Shown here one piece after another: positions 25,021 to 33,400 of a stretch of DNA of 64,000 bases. The stretch is from an uncultured Bacteriovoracaceae bacterium. Its GTDB lineage: Bacteria; Bdellovibrionota; Bacteriovoracia; Bacteriovoracales; Bacteriovoracaceae. The notes beneath the pieces were generated by a model, which did no database searches, was not told the DNA's origin, and saw nothing but the letters and a program-made list of their open reading frames with translations. Each line of letters starts with the position of its first letter. Within the stretch, counting starts at the first letter, position 1. The position numbers and the translations under genes were made by a program. The stretch lies in the NCBI GenBank assembly GCA_937952395.1, contig CALFYV010000090.1, positions 482,148 to 546,147 on the forward strand, written 5' to 3'.

Positions 25021-25238
25021 GTTGCTTCCTTGTATTCGTTAAAGGCATGTTCACATAAGTAAGCTAGAAACAACGGGTCGTTTTGTTGCCCAAGCCTTTT
25101 GTTTATTTTCTTAATATTTGGACCAATAACCTCATCGGCACATTTTCGAGCGAAGCCCATAGGAGATTCTTGATATATCTTCCACGCAGCTTTGATTTGT
25201 GGTACAGACAAGAAGTCATTAATGGTGATGTCTTTCAT
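24999..25238 (-). CDS. Hypothetical protein, 79 aa
   Basis: This small helical protein starts MKDITINDF behind GGAGG, 18 bases from the -10 of its promoter. It contains a basic segment (GPNIKKINKRLGQQ). It is unrecognised. Its end overlaps the prs start by 22 bases, implying coupled expression. Confidence 0.55.
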   Translation of the reverse strand: MKDITINDFLSVPQIKAAWKIYQESPMGFARKCADEVIGPNIKKINKRLGQQNDPLFLAYLCEHAFNEYKEATWTTSTI

Positions 25239-25256
25239 GGATTTTCCTCCAGATGC

Positions 25257-25285
25257 ATTATACCTTGATTCTTGGCCGTTGTTTA
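25257..25285 (-). promoter_or_regulatory. Promoter, TAAACA-17-TATAAT
   Basis: A weaker -35 (TAAACA, 25280-25285) and TATAAT (25257-25262) are 17 bp apart on the minus strand, upstream of the 24999..25238 gene and prs. Confidence 0.55.
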
Positions 25286-25810
25286 CCTGTTGATTTGCTC
25301 AATTACGTGGTTGGTTATGGCCGTTAAATTCACGCTTGGGAAGATTTTATAATCGCCAACAAACCTATCCATGTAATCCAATATTTCTCTATCAACTTTT
25401 CTAGCTTCTGCTTCTCTCTCATATCGTCCATCATCTTTATATTCAAGCCCTTCTCTGCTTAAAAAAACATTGATTGCAGGATATAGTTCTTCAAAACGAT
25501 CTGCAATTTCATAAAGCTGTTCCCAACAAGGAAAATTATATCTGCGGGCATAGAATACTTGCATTTTAATTGGAGAGTCTGTAACGATGTGACTGATACC
25601 ATGTTGCAAGAGATGATCTTCGGCTCTTAATTGTTTAGCAAAAACATAGATTTGATCAAAAGATTTGGGTTTTTTATTTTCATATGCCCAAGCTTTGATA
25701 TATTCACGAACCAATTCAACGTTATAGCCCATGCATTTTAGATCATAAAAACAACCGCTAGCAATTGTGGACTTACCGGCACCGGCTCCGGCCCATAAAT
25801 TAATCCTCAT
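25283..25810 (-). CDS. P-loop kinase-like protein (NadR C-domain-like)
   Basis: Walker A GAGAGKST sits at residues 7-14 and a TDSP motif near residue 80, with a late RYEREAEAR lid helix. This layout resembles the ribosylnicotinamide kinase domain of NadR and phage AAA_28-type proteins. A kinase acting on nicotinamide riboside or a nucleoside is plausible. Its closeness to the Prs-like gene makes NAD salvage an attractive but unproven idea. The 175-residue length fits a single kinase domain without the adenylyltransferase part. Confidence 0.6.
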   Translation of the reverse strand: MRINLWAGAGAGKSTIASGCFYDLKCMGYNVELVREYIKAWAYENKKPKSFDQIYVFAKQLRAEDHLLQHGISHIVTDSPIKMQVFYARRYNFPCWEQLYEIADRFEELYPAINVFLSREGLEYKDDGRYEREAEARKVDREILDYMDRFVGDYKIFPSVNLTAITNHVIEQINR

Positions 25811-25868
25811 ACTAAAAATACCTCGATAATATTACTATCAAGTAAACTATCGAGAATTAAAGTTTAAG

Positions 25869-26156
25869 TCAAGAGCAAGTTTGACAATTTAATACTTTGA
25901 GCAACTCATCATGAGAATAATCTTTATCCACAACATATTCTTTAACAATATTTGTTTCATAATCTGTCAATTCGAAGCTCAATTGAATCGCTTCAGAATC
26001 GGTCATTTGATGAAGACGGGTCATCCAGGCAGCAGCTAATATACGATGAAGAGAAGAAGAAGTATCAAAAATTCTTCCACAATTAGAACAAGTGGAAATT
26101 CCACTTTCAACTATTTTCCAAACTTTACGACCGCAAAATGGACAGGCGTATATCAA
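25869..26156 (-). CDS. Zinc-ribbon protein, 95 aa
   Basis: Two Cys pairs, CPFCG and CSNCG, form an N-terminal zinc ribbon; the rest is helical. The family is unknown. Such small ribbons often bind nucleic acid or act as adaptors. It follows the ParB terminator region. Confidence 0.55.
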   Translation of the reverse strand: MIYACPFCGRKVWKIVESGISTCSNCGRIFDTSSSLHRILAAAWMTRLHQMTDSEAIQLSFELTDYETNIVKEYVVDKDYSHDELLKVLNCQTCS

Positions 26157-26192
26157 GTAGTAACTCCTTTTACAATATTTATAATTATCAAT

Positions 26193-26232
26193 AAAAAAAC
26201 TGGCAGTGGAAATTAATCCACTGCCAGTTTTT
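26193..26232. terminator. Bidirectional Rho-independent terminator
   Basis: The arms ACTGGCAGTGG and CCACTGCCAGT form a perfect hairpin with A and T runs on both sides. It can end transcripts of the ParB gene on the minus strand as well as any plus-strand transcript. Confidence 0.8.
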
Positions 26233-26310
26233 GCCCAGCGACTTATCCCCGAGTCGGCCTTTGCGGGTGGCCCTCAGAAAGTCAGCCCGCTATGGCCGGC
26301 GTGAAATTAG
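26233..26310 (-). other. GC-rich structured non-coding segment
   Basis: This 78-base stretch is far more GC-rich than its surroundings and contains several small inverted repeats (CGACT with AGTCG, GGCC with GGCC, CGGG with CCCG). It lies between the ParB stop and the terminator hairpin and would be the 3' UTR of that mRNA. It may be a small structured RNA; no known family is recognised. Confidence 0.4.
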
Positions 26311-26333
26311 GAGTTAAATCGCCAGGTAATTCT

Positions 26334-27509
26334 TCATGCAGAACGTTTTTCCTTAGCTTTAAAATGTTGTGTGAGAATCTTAAGAATATCTTGCTCGCCA
26401 TTCTCAATGTGTTCACACAACACTTTTACAAGATGTGCGTCTTCCAAGTCAATTGGCAGTTCATTGCCTTCTTCATCGACGCCTTTACTCTTAATTGTCT
26501 CCATCACCGGGGCCAGCCAATGTTTTTTAATTTTAGCCTTAGTCAGTGCAACCTTAGCACCTGACCCTCCGGATTTCTTTTTGTTGTTTTTAGCTTTCTG
26601 CAAATCCTTACTAGTCACTTTTGGAGAAGAAACGTTAAGTTGATCTGCTTGAGCCTGTTTCTCGGCAGCCTTTGCCTCCAAAGCTTCGGCTTTTGCCTCG
26701 GCATCAGCAGCAATTTTACTTTGGCCATTATATTCAGCTTCAACAGCATACGCTCTGCTCATATCTGCCTTGGATTCAGAAGCAGCAACCTCTTTTTCCA
26801 ACTTTTCCTTCATAATTTCCAGACGTTGGACTGCGATGTTGCGGGCTGTTTCCAACAAACCCAAGCGTTGAGCAATATTGTCAATTTTCGCCAATTCGAT
26901 GGCTACCGTACGATTAATTTGATCGCCATCAAGTGCATCGAGCGTATCCTTGTCCAATGTGTTGAGAAGATCAGTATCTTTCAACCAAGTAATGGACTTG
27001 CCGGTAATTGCCATGATTTGCTTATCATCATAATTAGCAGCACGAAGCTCTCTGACCAAAGCAATAGTTGCACGCTCTCCAATTCCAATTGCTTTATCAT
27101 TGGCAGAATAAGCTAACTTCCAAGCAGTTTGATCGTCATGTTCACCGATGCGAGCTTCAACATATTCATAAAGCTCCGCAGCCGGAACCCATTCTTTGGT
27201 GGCTGGGTTATAACACTTAGAATCATCTTTAATGAGCTTTTGAATGCAACGGAGGCGACGTTCGCCACTAATTAATTGTAATTTATTGCCAATACTACGA
27301 AGGGTCAAAGGATGTTCAAGTCCTTCAGTGCGAATTGCTTCACGCAACTCAGACATTTCTTCCTTAGAAAATCCCCTGCGATTTCCTGCAACCAAGCGAG
27401 GATTAAAAAACGTAGCACCGGCCTTTTGGTCAGCAAAACTAATTGACTTAACTGGAACACGGTATAAATTACCAATAATTAGCTGTGGCTCTTTGGCTAC
27501 GCTAGTCAT
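26334..27509 (-). CDS. ParB-family protein
   Basis: The start MTSVAKEPQ follows GGAG. Near residue 60 it has LREAIRTEGLEHPLTLR, then LISGERRLRCIQKL (the ParB G-E-R-R CTP-binding box), then a helix-turn-helix region around ALVRELRAANYDDKQIMAITGKSITWL. The C-terminal half is an Ala/Lys/Glu coiled coil. It could segregate a plasmid-like prophage or organise phage DNA; no ParA is in the window. The protein is about 391 residues. Confidence 0.8.
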   Translation of the reverse strand: MTSVAKEPQLIIGNLYRVPVKSISFADQKAGATFFNPRLVAGNRRGFSKEEMSELREAIRTEGLEHPLTLRSIGNKLQLISGERRLRCIQKLIKDDSKCYNPATKEWVPAAELYEYVEARIGEHDDQTAWKLAYSANDKAIGIGERATIALVRELRAANYDDKQIMAITGKSITWLKDTDLLNTLDKDTLDALDGDQINRTVAIELAKIDNIAQRLGLLETARNIAVQRLEIMKEKLEKEVAASESKADMSRAYAVEAEYNGQSKIAADAEAKAEALEAKAAEKQAQADQLNVSSPKVTSKDLQKAKNNKKKSGGSGAKVALTKAKIKKHWLAPVMETIKSKGVDEEGNELPIDLEDAHLVKVLCEHIENGEQDILKILTQHFKAKEKRSA

Positions 27510-27553
27510 ACGAATCTCCTGTGGCTTTGCCACTAACGAACGCCTGTTGAATG

Positions 27554-28186
27554 TTAAATTGTATAATTCTTGGTTGGTTTACGACACCTAATCAACCAGT
27601 TGACTTCATATTCTTTCTTTCCATAATTTTTAATCACAGAATCTTTCTTTTTCAGAACCAGACCTTCGATTTCATCAGAACTCAAAAAGTCCTTAAATCT
27701 TTCTGAAAAATCGTGATCAAAAGTTTCTGCCATCCAAATATTTTCGGTAGCAGCCAACGCAATTCCCAAACCGGGTTCTTTAACCTGTGGTTGCCGACAA
27801 ATTTCATTGAGAAGTTTCAAACGACCCAAAAGGGTTGGGCCACCGAAAAAGTATTTGCCTGCCTGGATGAGATCGTAAAGAACGATTTTTCCCTTATACC
27901 CTGGGGATTTCGTCTTTGCGTCTAGAAGTTCACCATCGAGCCAATATTTGAGATTTGGATCAAAGTTGAGGTTGAGTATCTCATTTTTCAGGTTGCCTGT
28001 CAAGCGGAATTGTTTGGGTTCTCGACCCTTGTGTCCCAACTTAACAGTATCGCCATGCACATATAATACAATGTGCGTGCCATTGAATTTGCGCTGAGCT
28101 ACCCATCTTCCTGTCTTTTCATAGGCAACAAGTCGATTGGGAGCAATTTTCCCCTCCGGTCTAGGGGGGTAGACTACCTCGATCAT
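27554..28186 (-). CDS. ATP-dependent ligase-like nucleotidyltransferase
   Basis: The 210-residue protein shows ligase motifs: QRKFNGTH (motif I with the nucleotide-accepting Lys, Asn in place of Asp), LDGELLD (III), EGLVLKK (IV) and WLIRCRKP (V, Arg where Lys is usual). It consists of the adenylation domain only, without an OB domain. It could be a minimal DNA ligase or an RNA ligase relative. A separate Rnl2-like enzyme is at 15165..15824, so the two probably have different substrates. Confidence 0.7.
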   Translation of the reverse strand: MIEVVYPPRPEGKIAPNRLVAYEKTGRWVAQRKFNGTHIVLYVHGDTVKLGHKGREPKQFRLTGNLKNEILNLNFDPNLKYWLDGELLDAKTKSPGYKGKIVLYDLIQAGKYFFGGPTLLGRLKLLNEICRQPQVKEPGLGIALAATENIWMAETFDHDFSERFKDFLSSDEIEGLVLKKKDSVIKNYGKKEYEVNWLIRCRKPTKNYTI

Positions 28187-28236
28187 ATATAACCCTCGCT
28201 TTCTAGGTGGCGAAGGTAGATTTTACCTTGTTTTCG

Positions 28237-28527
28237 CTAGTCGTGAAGCTGCAATTTCTCAAAATCGTTTTTGGCCCCAAGTTTATCGGCCTTTTGCCAG
28301 TGATTTTTATAACCTCCAAGCTGCTGTTTTGGCGCAGTTGACGGATTATAAGGTGTTGTGGTTTGATAATAAGATGTGGTGCTATTATCTTTCGCTGTTT
28401 GTGTGGAAAATATAATTTTCCCACATTTTGTGTGAATCATATTCAGGTTTTCGTCAAAGTGAAAACCGAAATTCAAAGGGATGGGCTCCCCACAATGAGC
28501 ACAAGTTCGACGTTTAAGCTGATGCAT
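28237..28527 (-). CDS. Hypothetical zinc-binding protein
   Basis: It begins MHQLKRRTCAHCGEP inside the end of csrA, and a second Cys (HTKCGK) and a His could complete a zinc site. The C-terminal half is low-complexity Thr/Ser/Tyr/Pro. It ends with TAG. Function is unknown; a link to csrA is suggested by the overlap. Confidence 0.5.
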   Translation of the reverse strand: MHQLKRRTCAHCGEPIPLNFGFHFDENLNMIHTKCGKIIFSTQTAKDNSTTSYYQTTTPYNPSTAPKQQLGGYKNHWQKADKLGAKNDFEKLQLHD

Positions 28528-28699
28528 TGATTTCTGCTTCCATCTTTTTTCTATTGGCAACTTCTACCCGATCAACCGGAACTTCTTTTGGAGCTTCGAT
28601 CCCAAGACGAACTTTGTCTCCACGAATTTCCGTGATGGTGATAATAATATCGCTCCCAATCAAAATCTTCTCATCTTTCTTTCTGCTTAATACTAACAT
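28514..28699 (-). CDS. csrA: CsrA/RsmA translational regulator
   Basis: This is a 61-residue protein with the full CsrA pattern: MLVLSRKKDEKILIG, then VRLGIEAPKEVPVDRVEV with the RNA-binding Arg. CsrA dimers bind GGA motifs in mRNA leaders. A phage copy could reprogram host carbon and motility control or regulate phage mRNAs. It is encoded leftward from a divergent intergenic region shared with the MazG-like gene. Confidence 0.9.
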   Translation of the reverse strand: MLVLSRKKDEKILIGSDIIITITEIRGDKVRLGIEAPKEVPVDRVEVANRKKMEAEINASA

Positions 28700-28814
28700 T
28701 TCGTTCCTTCCTTGTAAAAATTACTATGAATATTCTAGTAAACAACCATGACAATTCTGGCTAGAATGATACTAGGGTCGTCATTTTAACAACCGCAAAA
28801 CCTAAGGTCAAGAC

Positions 28815-29267
28815 ATGAAAATCCCGCACGAACGCATTCAACATTTAATCAATATCGACAAACAATATAAATCTGACGGTGAAATGCTAGCATCCGTCTA
28901 TGAAGAATTTGGTGAGCTAGCACGAGAATTAAAAATTGAAGAAAAAGTTTTTGGCAACTCTCATAAATCACCTGATGAAGGGTCTAAAGGAGAAGCGGTT
29001 GACCTGTTTATTTGTTCTTATATCGTCGATGACGTACGTGAAAAATATGGCATTATGATGACCAATAGTTTCCATTGGGACGATAAATACAAAAAAGCAA
29101 ATGTATTTCAGCTTTTGCGTTCTATTCCCGTTGAGCTAAATATTAATGCTTACAATGTCGGTCAAACAGCCATTAATATATTCATCCAAAGAGGCGGAGC
29201 CCAAGAAGAGTTCTTGTCTCTAATCAATAAAAAATTAGATAAATGGGAATCCAATCAAAAGGAATAA
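28815..29267 (+). CDS. MazG-like nucleotide pyrophosphohydrolase
   Basis: The helical protein has SVYEEFGELARELK near residue 28 and GEAVDLFICSY near residue 62, matching the E-E-x-x-E and E-x-x-D metal-binding motifs of all-alpha NTP pyrophosphohydrolases. These hydrolyse NTPs or (p)ppGpp-like molecules. It is the first plus-strand gene and is followed at two bases by a 2H phosphoesterase, so the pair is an operon. Confidence 0.65.
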   Translation: MKIPHERIQHLINIDKQYKSDGEMLASVYEEFGELARELKIEEKVFGNSHKSPDEGSKGEAVDLFICSYIVDDVREKYGIMMTNSFHWDDKYKKANVFQLLRSIPVELNINAYNVGQTAINIFIQRGGAQEEFLSLINKKLDKWESNQKE

Positions 29268-29268
29268 T

Positions 29269-29646
29269 ATGTATACAGCACTTGTTTTAACTGAAAAATC
29301 TCGACAAACACTGTTGAAAAGCTTTCAAGGATTAATTCCGCCCACCTGGGAAGTTATTGCGCATCATATGACCATTAACATGGGCAACGCTGCCAGTGGG
29401 CCTTTGGCACAATCAGAATTCGAAGTGGGACAAACTGCAAAATTAGTTGTAACCCATTACGCATATGATGCACTTGTTATGGCGGCAGGCGTAGAATGTG
29501 AAGTGCCCAGTGCCAATACCAGAAAACATATTACCTTGGCTGTAAATCGCAGAGAAGGCGGCAAGCCTTTTTACAGCAATAAACTAACTGATTGGTCTTA
29601 TGTCTCGCCAATTGAGCTAGAAGGTGTTATCGAAGAAGTGACCTAA
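29269..29646 (+). CDS. 2H phosphoesterase-like protein
   Basis: Two H-x-T motifs, HHMTINMG near residue 32 and KHITLAVN near residue 88, are spaced as in 2H phosphoesterases. The 125-residue length suits a single small domain similar to that fused to eukaryotic tRNA ligases. It would open 2',3'-cyclic phosphates on RNA ends or small nucleotides. It is cotranscribed with the MazG-like gene and is the second 2H protein here after 977..1384. Confidence 0.65.
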   Translation: MYTALVLTEKSRQTLLKSFQGLIPPTWEVIAHHMTINMGNAASGPLAQSEFEVGQTAKLVVTHYAYDALVMAAGVECEVPSANTRKHITLAVNRREGGKPFYSNKLTDWSYVSPIELEGVIEEVT

Positions 29647-30412
29647 TATCATTGGCAGCCAATTCCCTGCTTCTATCCATTTCTTCCAATATTTCAGGAT
29701 GCTTTTTTACCAAATAATTATACGTACAACCACCTTCATGATAAATAAAACTGCTGCCGCAAATAGCTTGCTTGTAGCCATGATGATTCATTCGTATTGC
29801 TAATTCTTCATCTTCATAAGTTGTATAATTCTTAATGAAGCCGCCAATGTGTCTAAATAAATCTCTATGACACATCACGCAAAACAACGGCAGAAATCCG
29901 TCTTCTAAAACAACATCTGCCTTTCTTTCTCGCTTGCGACCAACAATCTTATGAGTAACGCCTGGATAGGGCTTTTGACATTTGGCACTTACCATTTTTA
30001 CATTTTTATTTTTCAACAACAAGAGGCTTTTGCCCATTTCTAACATCCACTGAGGGTCTTCCACCAAACAGTCCGAATGCATTATCATGAGCCAAGGATT
30101 TCTTGTGGCTTCCAATCCTTTTTCTAAAGCCTTGGCGAATCCTAATCTCTGTTCATTTCTTATAAATTGCAATATTGGCTGGGCTCCCATAGGACGACCC
30201 TTATCATAGTCCTTAAATGTCGAAATAAATTCCCTGTTTGCAGAACCATCATCAATTAAGGTAATTCGATAAGGATTGCTTTTAACATTCAATAAAATAC
30301 TATTGATTAATGCACTTACTTTATCGTGCTGTTCGTGAAAAGGAATTAAAATATCAACTTTTGCTCTAGAAAACGGCGTGTTTTTAATTTGAACCACTAA
30401 ATCAGAACTCAT
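29627..30412 (-). CDS. Glycosyltransferase family 2
   Basis: A GT-A fold is clear: VDILIPFHEQHDKVSALINSI at the start, TLIDDGSAN, a donor-binding MIMHSDC segment and a late ED motif (YEDEELAIRMNHHG). It would transfer a sugar from a nucleotide donor. It overlaps the upstream gene by four bases and converges on the 2H gene. It belongs to a 14-kb set of sugar-modifying genes. Confidence 0.8.
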   Translation of the reverse strand: MSSDLVVQIKNTPFSRAKVDILIPFHEQHDKVSALINSILLNVKSNPYRITLIDDGSANREFISTFKDYDKGRPMGAQPILQFIRNEQRLGFAKALEKGLEATRNPWLMIMHSDCLVEDPQWMLEMGKSLLLLKNKNVKMVSAKCQKPYPGVTHKIVGRKRERKADVVLEDGFLPLFCVMCHRDLFRHIGGFIKNYTTYEDEELAIRMNHHGYKQAICGSSFIYHEGGCTYNYLVKKHPEILEEMDRSRELAANDIRSLLR

Positions 30413-30876
30413 ATCCCTCCATTCTTATACAATTCATATAACTTCTCTGAAATTCCATCTAAAGTTTCTAATACAACAGATTCGCCTGTAAAAACTTTAT
30501 TTTTTAATTCAAAAAAATGCACTTCATAATCAGAAGCTTTGGCCTGTTCAATTACTTTTGATATACGATAACTGTCAAAATCTGAGTCTGAAAATATAAA
30601 TAAAATTTTCTCCATATCAGATTCAAACTCTAAGTTAAAAATAGCATCCTTCAGCAAGTCATAAAAAAATAACTTAGATTCAAAGCTATGATTAAGCCTT
30701 GAAATCAATCTGCTACCTTTTTCAAAAAGCTCGCCTTCTTCATTGAAAATATATGTTTTGTCGTCAGATTCAAATCGCTTCAAAAACTTAACTATTTCTG
30801 TTTTAAGCATTGAAATATTTTTGCTTTTTCTGACATTAGGTACAAAGCCGACTATTTTATGATTGTAACTTTCCAT
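30409..30876 (-). CDS. Hypothetical protein, 155 aa
   Basis: This alpha/beta protein contains ILFIFSDSDFDSYRIS, which resembles the metal-site strand of von Willebrand A-like or Rossmann folds. No further motif confirms this. It lies between two glycosyltransferase genes and overlaps both, so it may act in the same pathway. Confidence 0.45.
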   Translation of the reverse strand: MESYNHKIVGFVPNVRKSKNISMLKTEIVKFLKRFESDDKTYIFNEEGELFEKGSRLISRLNHSFESKLFFYDLLKDAIFNLEFESDMEKILFIFSDSDFDSYRISKVIEQAKASDYEVHFFELKNKVFTGESVVLETLDGISEKLYELYKNGGI

Positions 30877-31675
30877 TCTTAATTCTGTCCCTTTTTGTGC
30901 GATGAAACCATCTTAATTCTAAATTGTTCTTAACAGGATGCATTATTGAGGCTTCGGCAAAGTTTTCCCTCCAGGTTAGCTCTGGTTTCCATCTCATGGG
31001 ATAATGTTTAAAATCTCCCAGCCAATGTTCAAATATCTGGTGCCAGTTGGCTAATTGGGCTATTTTACCACCATAATGATTGGCTAAAGTAGGAAATAAA
31101 TGTTCCCCAAAATCATATCCATTTTGTTCTTCATAACCAGGAAAAAACCCCTTTTCAAATTCATTTGTATACAAAAGAAATCGATCAAAAAAATCCACTT
31201 CTCTTAATTTATTTAAAAACTCTTTTTTATAAAATACACAGCATCCCAATAGGTAGTGAGAATCCCCTAATTTAGAATCTATAATTTTTTCTAAAAAAGG
31301 AAATTTGAAATTTCCAACACGATGGTCATTTCCTACGCACCACACATCCTTAGGAAGTCGAGACAGAGCTTTTTTAAAGTATTCTGAGGTAAAAAGAACG
31401 TCATATTCACAGTATGCATACCAATCTGCCTCGAAGAGTTGTGATGCTTGATTAAGTCCTAGGGTTAAATTGCGATAAGGAGCCCTGGCATAATTGTGCT
31501 TAAACCCTTTTATTTTATATGCTGGGATTTTTACATCCTGTCCCCAATCTTCCCAATGAGCGCCATCTACAACAACTAAAACATCATCACCAGCAAATAG
31601 TTTAATAGAATCAATGGTATCTAATACTAAATCTGTTTTGCCATGAGCATTTAAAATTGTTGCAATTTTAGTCAT
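30857..31675 (-). CDS. Glycosyltransferase, GT-A-like
   Basis: The N-terminus (KIATILNAHGKTDLVLDTIDSIK) and a donor-site region ADWYAYCEYDVLFTSEYF (a D-x-D-like motif) indicate a GT-A glycosyltransferase of about 272 residues. Several conserved-looking Trp and His follow near the C-terminus. It opens a three-gene minus-strand operon with 30409..30876 and the GT2 gene. Confidence 0.65.
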   Translation of the reverse strand: MTKIATILNAHGKTDLVLDTIDSIKLFAGDDVLVVVDGAHWEDWGQDVKIPAYKIKGFKHNYARAPYRNLTLGLNQASQLFEADWYAYCEYDVLFTSEYFKKALSRLPKDVWCVGNDHRVGNFKFPFLEKIIDSKLGDSHYLLGCCVFYKKEFLNKLREVDFFDRFLLYTNEFEKGFFPGYEEQNGYDFGEHLFPTLANHYGGKIAQLANWHQIFEHWLGDFKHYPMRWKPELTWRENFAEASIMHPVKNNLELRWFHRTKRDRIKNGKLQS

Positions 31676-31760
31676 TTAAGTTAATAGAGCTTAATATTAA
31701 AGTTTTCTCAACACTATAATTTTAGTATAGTTTTAAACTACTATAGAAAAAGAGCAAATT

Positions 31761-32660
31761 ATGAATGACAAACAAATTAAATTACTAGAGCAAATTGGCA
31801 GCTTATTTCTAGAGTTGTCAAAGTCTATGAAACCAGAACAACCCTCGGCAAAAACCGAGCCAGTGAAACAGACTCCTCCACCGCCCCCAGAAACCCCTAA
31901 ATCTTTCGTAGACTTAGTTCAGTCTGAAGATTGGCCATCTGCCGTTGATCCAGAGGCACTAGTACAAACAGAAGAAGACAAATATGAGAGGGCTGAAGGC
32001 ATAATTGACTTGATGATAGAACACCATACAGAAGGTCTTAAATTTCTAGATTTTGGATGTGGCGAAGGACATGTTTCAAAAGGTATTGTTTCTCAAAATC
32101 CTAGTTTATCCGTAGGCTATGATATAAAACAACCAGAAAATCAAATCGTGCCCTGGGACGTTGAGAAAGATTCTTTACTTTTAACTACCAATTTAGAAAA
32201 AGTAAAATCCAACGGTCCTTATGACGTTATATTGGTTTATGATGTACTGGATCATTGTGAAAATCCCATTGAAGCTTTAAACACCATTAAAAGCCTGGCC
32301 GGGGATAAAGGAAAAATATTCGTTCGCTGTCATCCGTGGTGTTCTAGACATGGGGGCCATATTTACCAAGATTTAAACAAAGCTTTTGCTCATCTATTTT
32401 TAACACCAGAGGAAATAAAATCTATTACAGGCAAAGACCTAATGTTATGTCAAAAAGTATTCTTGCCACAAAGAACATATACTAATTGGTTCAAACAAGT
32501 TGGGTTTCAAGTAAAACACGAAAATACTGATAAGAATATCGTAGAGAATTTTTTCTTTAAAGAACCACTAAAAACAATATTAGTCAACATGTTTAAAATC
32601 AATCAGTTTCCTAAATTCCAAATGGAACAAAGTTTCTTAGATTATGTTTTACTTAAATAA
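31761..32660 (+). CDS. SAM-dependent methyltransferase
   Basis: After a Pro-rich, low-complexity N-terminus (residues about 25-45), the protein has FLDFGCGEGHVSKGI, motif I of class I methyltransferases, an acidic strand end VGYDIKQPE, and VILVYDVLDHCENP. It is similar to methyltransferases in surface-glycan clusters. Its stop overlaps the start of the sulfotransferase-like gene by one base. Confidence 0.75.
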   Translation: MNDKQIKLLEQIGSLFLELSKSMKPEQPSAKTEPVKQTPPPPPETPKSFVDLVQSEDWPSAVDPEALVQTEEDKYERAEGIIDLMIEHHTEGLKFLDFGCGEGHVSKGIVSQNPSLSVGYDIKQPENQIVPWDVEKDSLLLTTNLEKVKSNGPYDVILVYDVLDHCENPIEALNTIKSLAGDKGKIFVRCHPWCSRHGGHIYQDLNKAFAHLFLTPEEIKSITGKDLMLCQKVFLPQRTYTNWFKQVGFQVKHENTDKNIVENFFFKEPLKTILVNMFKINQFPKFQMEQSFLDYVLLK

Positions 32661-33400
32661 TGAACAAATTAAATTTCATAGTAACGGGGACTGGACGTTG
32701 TGGCACAGTATATTTAGCTAAACTGCTAACTAGTGTGGGAATTCCGTGTGGCCATGAATCTATTTTTAGGTGCAAAGGAGGAGTTGAAACATTTCCCGAG
32801 CGACTAAAACATCAAGTTTTTATCAGCACTCGCTCTACAGAATATGAAAATTGGCTTACAACACCATTTGTCAAAGCCGATTCTAGTTATTTGTCCGCAC
32901 CTTTTCTCAACGATCCTTTATTGAAAGATACTAAAATAATCCATTTGGTGAGAAATCCTATTAGGGTGATTTTTTCCTTCTGTGAGAGTTTTAATTATTT
33001 TACAATAAAAAGATACCCCTTTTTTTGTGAAGAAACATTTATTCATAAAACGTTGTTGAAAGAAGGAGTTGATTTAACTTTATTGGATGACCCCATTCTA
33101 AGAGCAACGATGTTTTATATAAAATGGAATGAACTTATAGAACGGCAATGTCATACAAAAGAAAGTATTTTCCATAAAATAGAAGATGATATTAAATATG
33201 TGTTAAATTTTGTAAACAAACCTCGGGCAAAGAATTATTTCATGGATAAAAGAGCCAATACACATAGACATAACATCTTTAGCAAAACCATCCATGATAT
33301 TCCTGATTCCAAGGAAAAAGATGCCTTAATTGAAAAAAGCTTATCTTATGGCTACGATCTCTTTAATGAGCCCAAGCCGCCGAGAATGATGTTTATGTAA
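32660..33400 (+). CDS. Sulfotransferase-like P-loop protein
   Basis: The first strand and loop NFIVTGTGRCGTVYLAKLL match the 5'-phosphosulfate-binding loop of sulfotransferases, and IIHLVRNPIRVIFSF matches the 3'-phosphate site. It would move sulfate from PAPS to a sugar or other acceptor. It forms an operon with the methyltransferase. A second sulfotransferase-like gene lies at 35703..36455. Confidence 0.7.
   Translation: MNKLNFIVTGTGRCGTVYLAKLLTSVGIPCGHESIFRCKGGVETFPERLKHQVFISTRSTEYENWLTTPFVKADSSYLSAPFLNDPLLKDTKIIHLVRNPIRVIFSFCESFNYFTIKRYPFFCEETFIHKTLLKEGVDLTLLDDPILRATMFYIKWNELIERQCHTKESIFHKIEDDIKYVLNFVNKPRAKNYFMDKRANTHRHNIFSKTIHDIPDSKEKDALIEKSLSYGYDLFNEPKPPRMMFM

Noticed and set aside
28203..28424. 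73-aa open frame overlapping the zinc protein downstream of csrA
   Set aside because: It lies in another frame of the 28237..28527 gene, which has the better start and Cys motifs.
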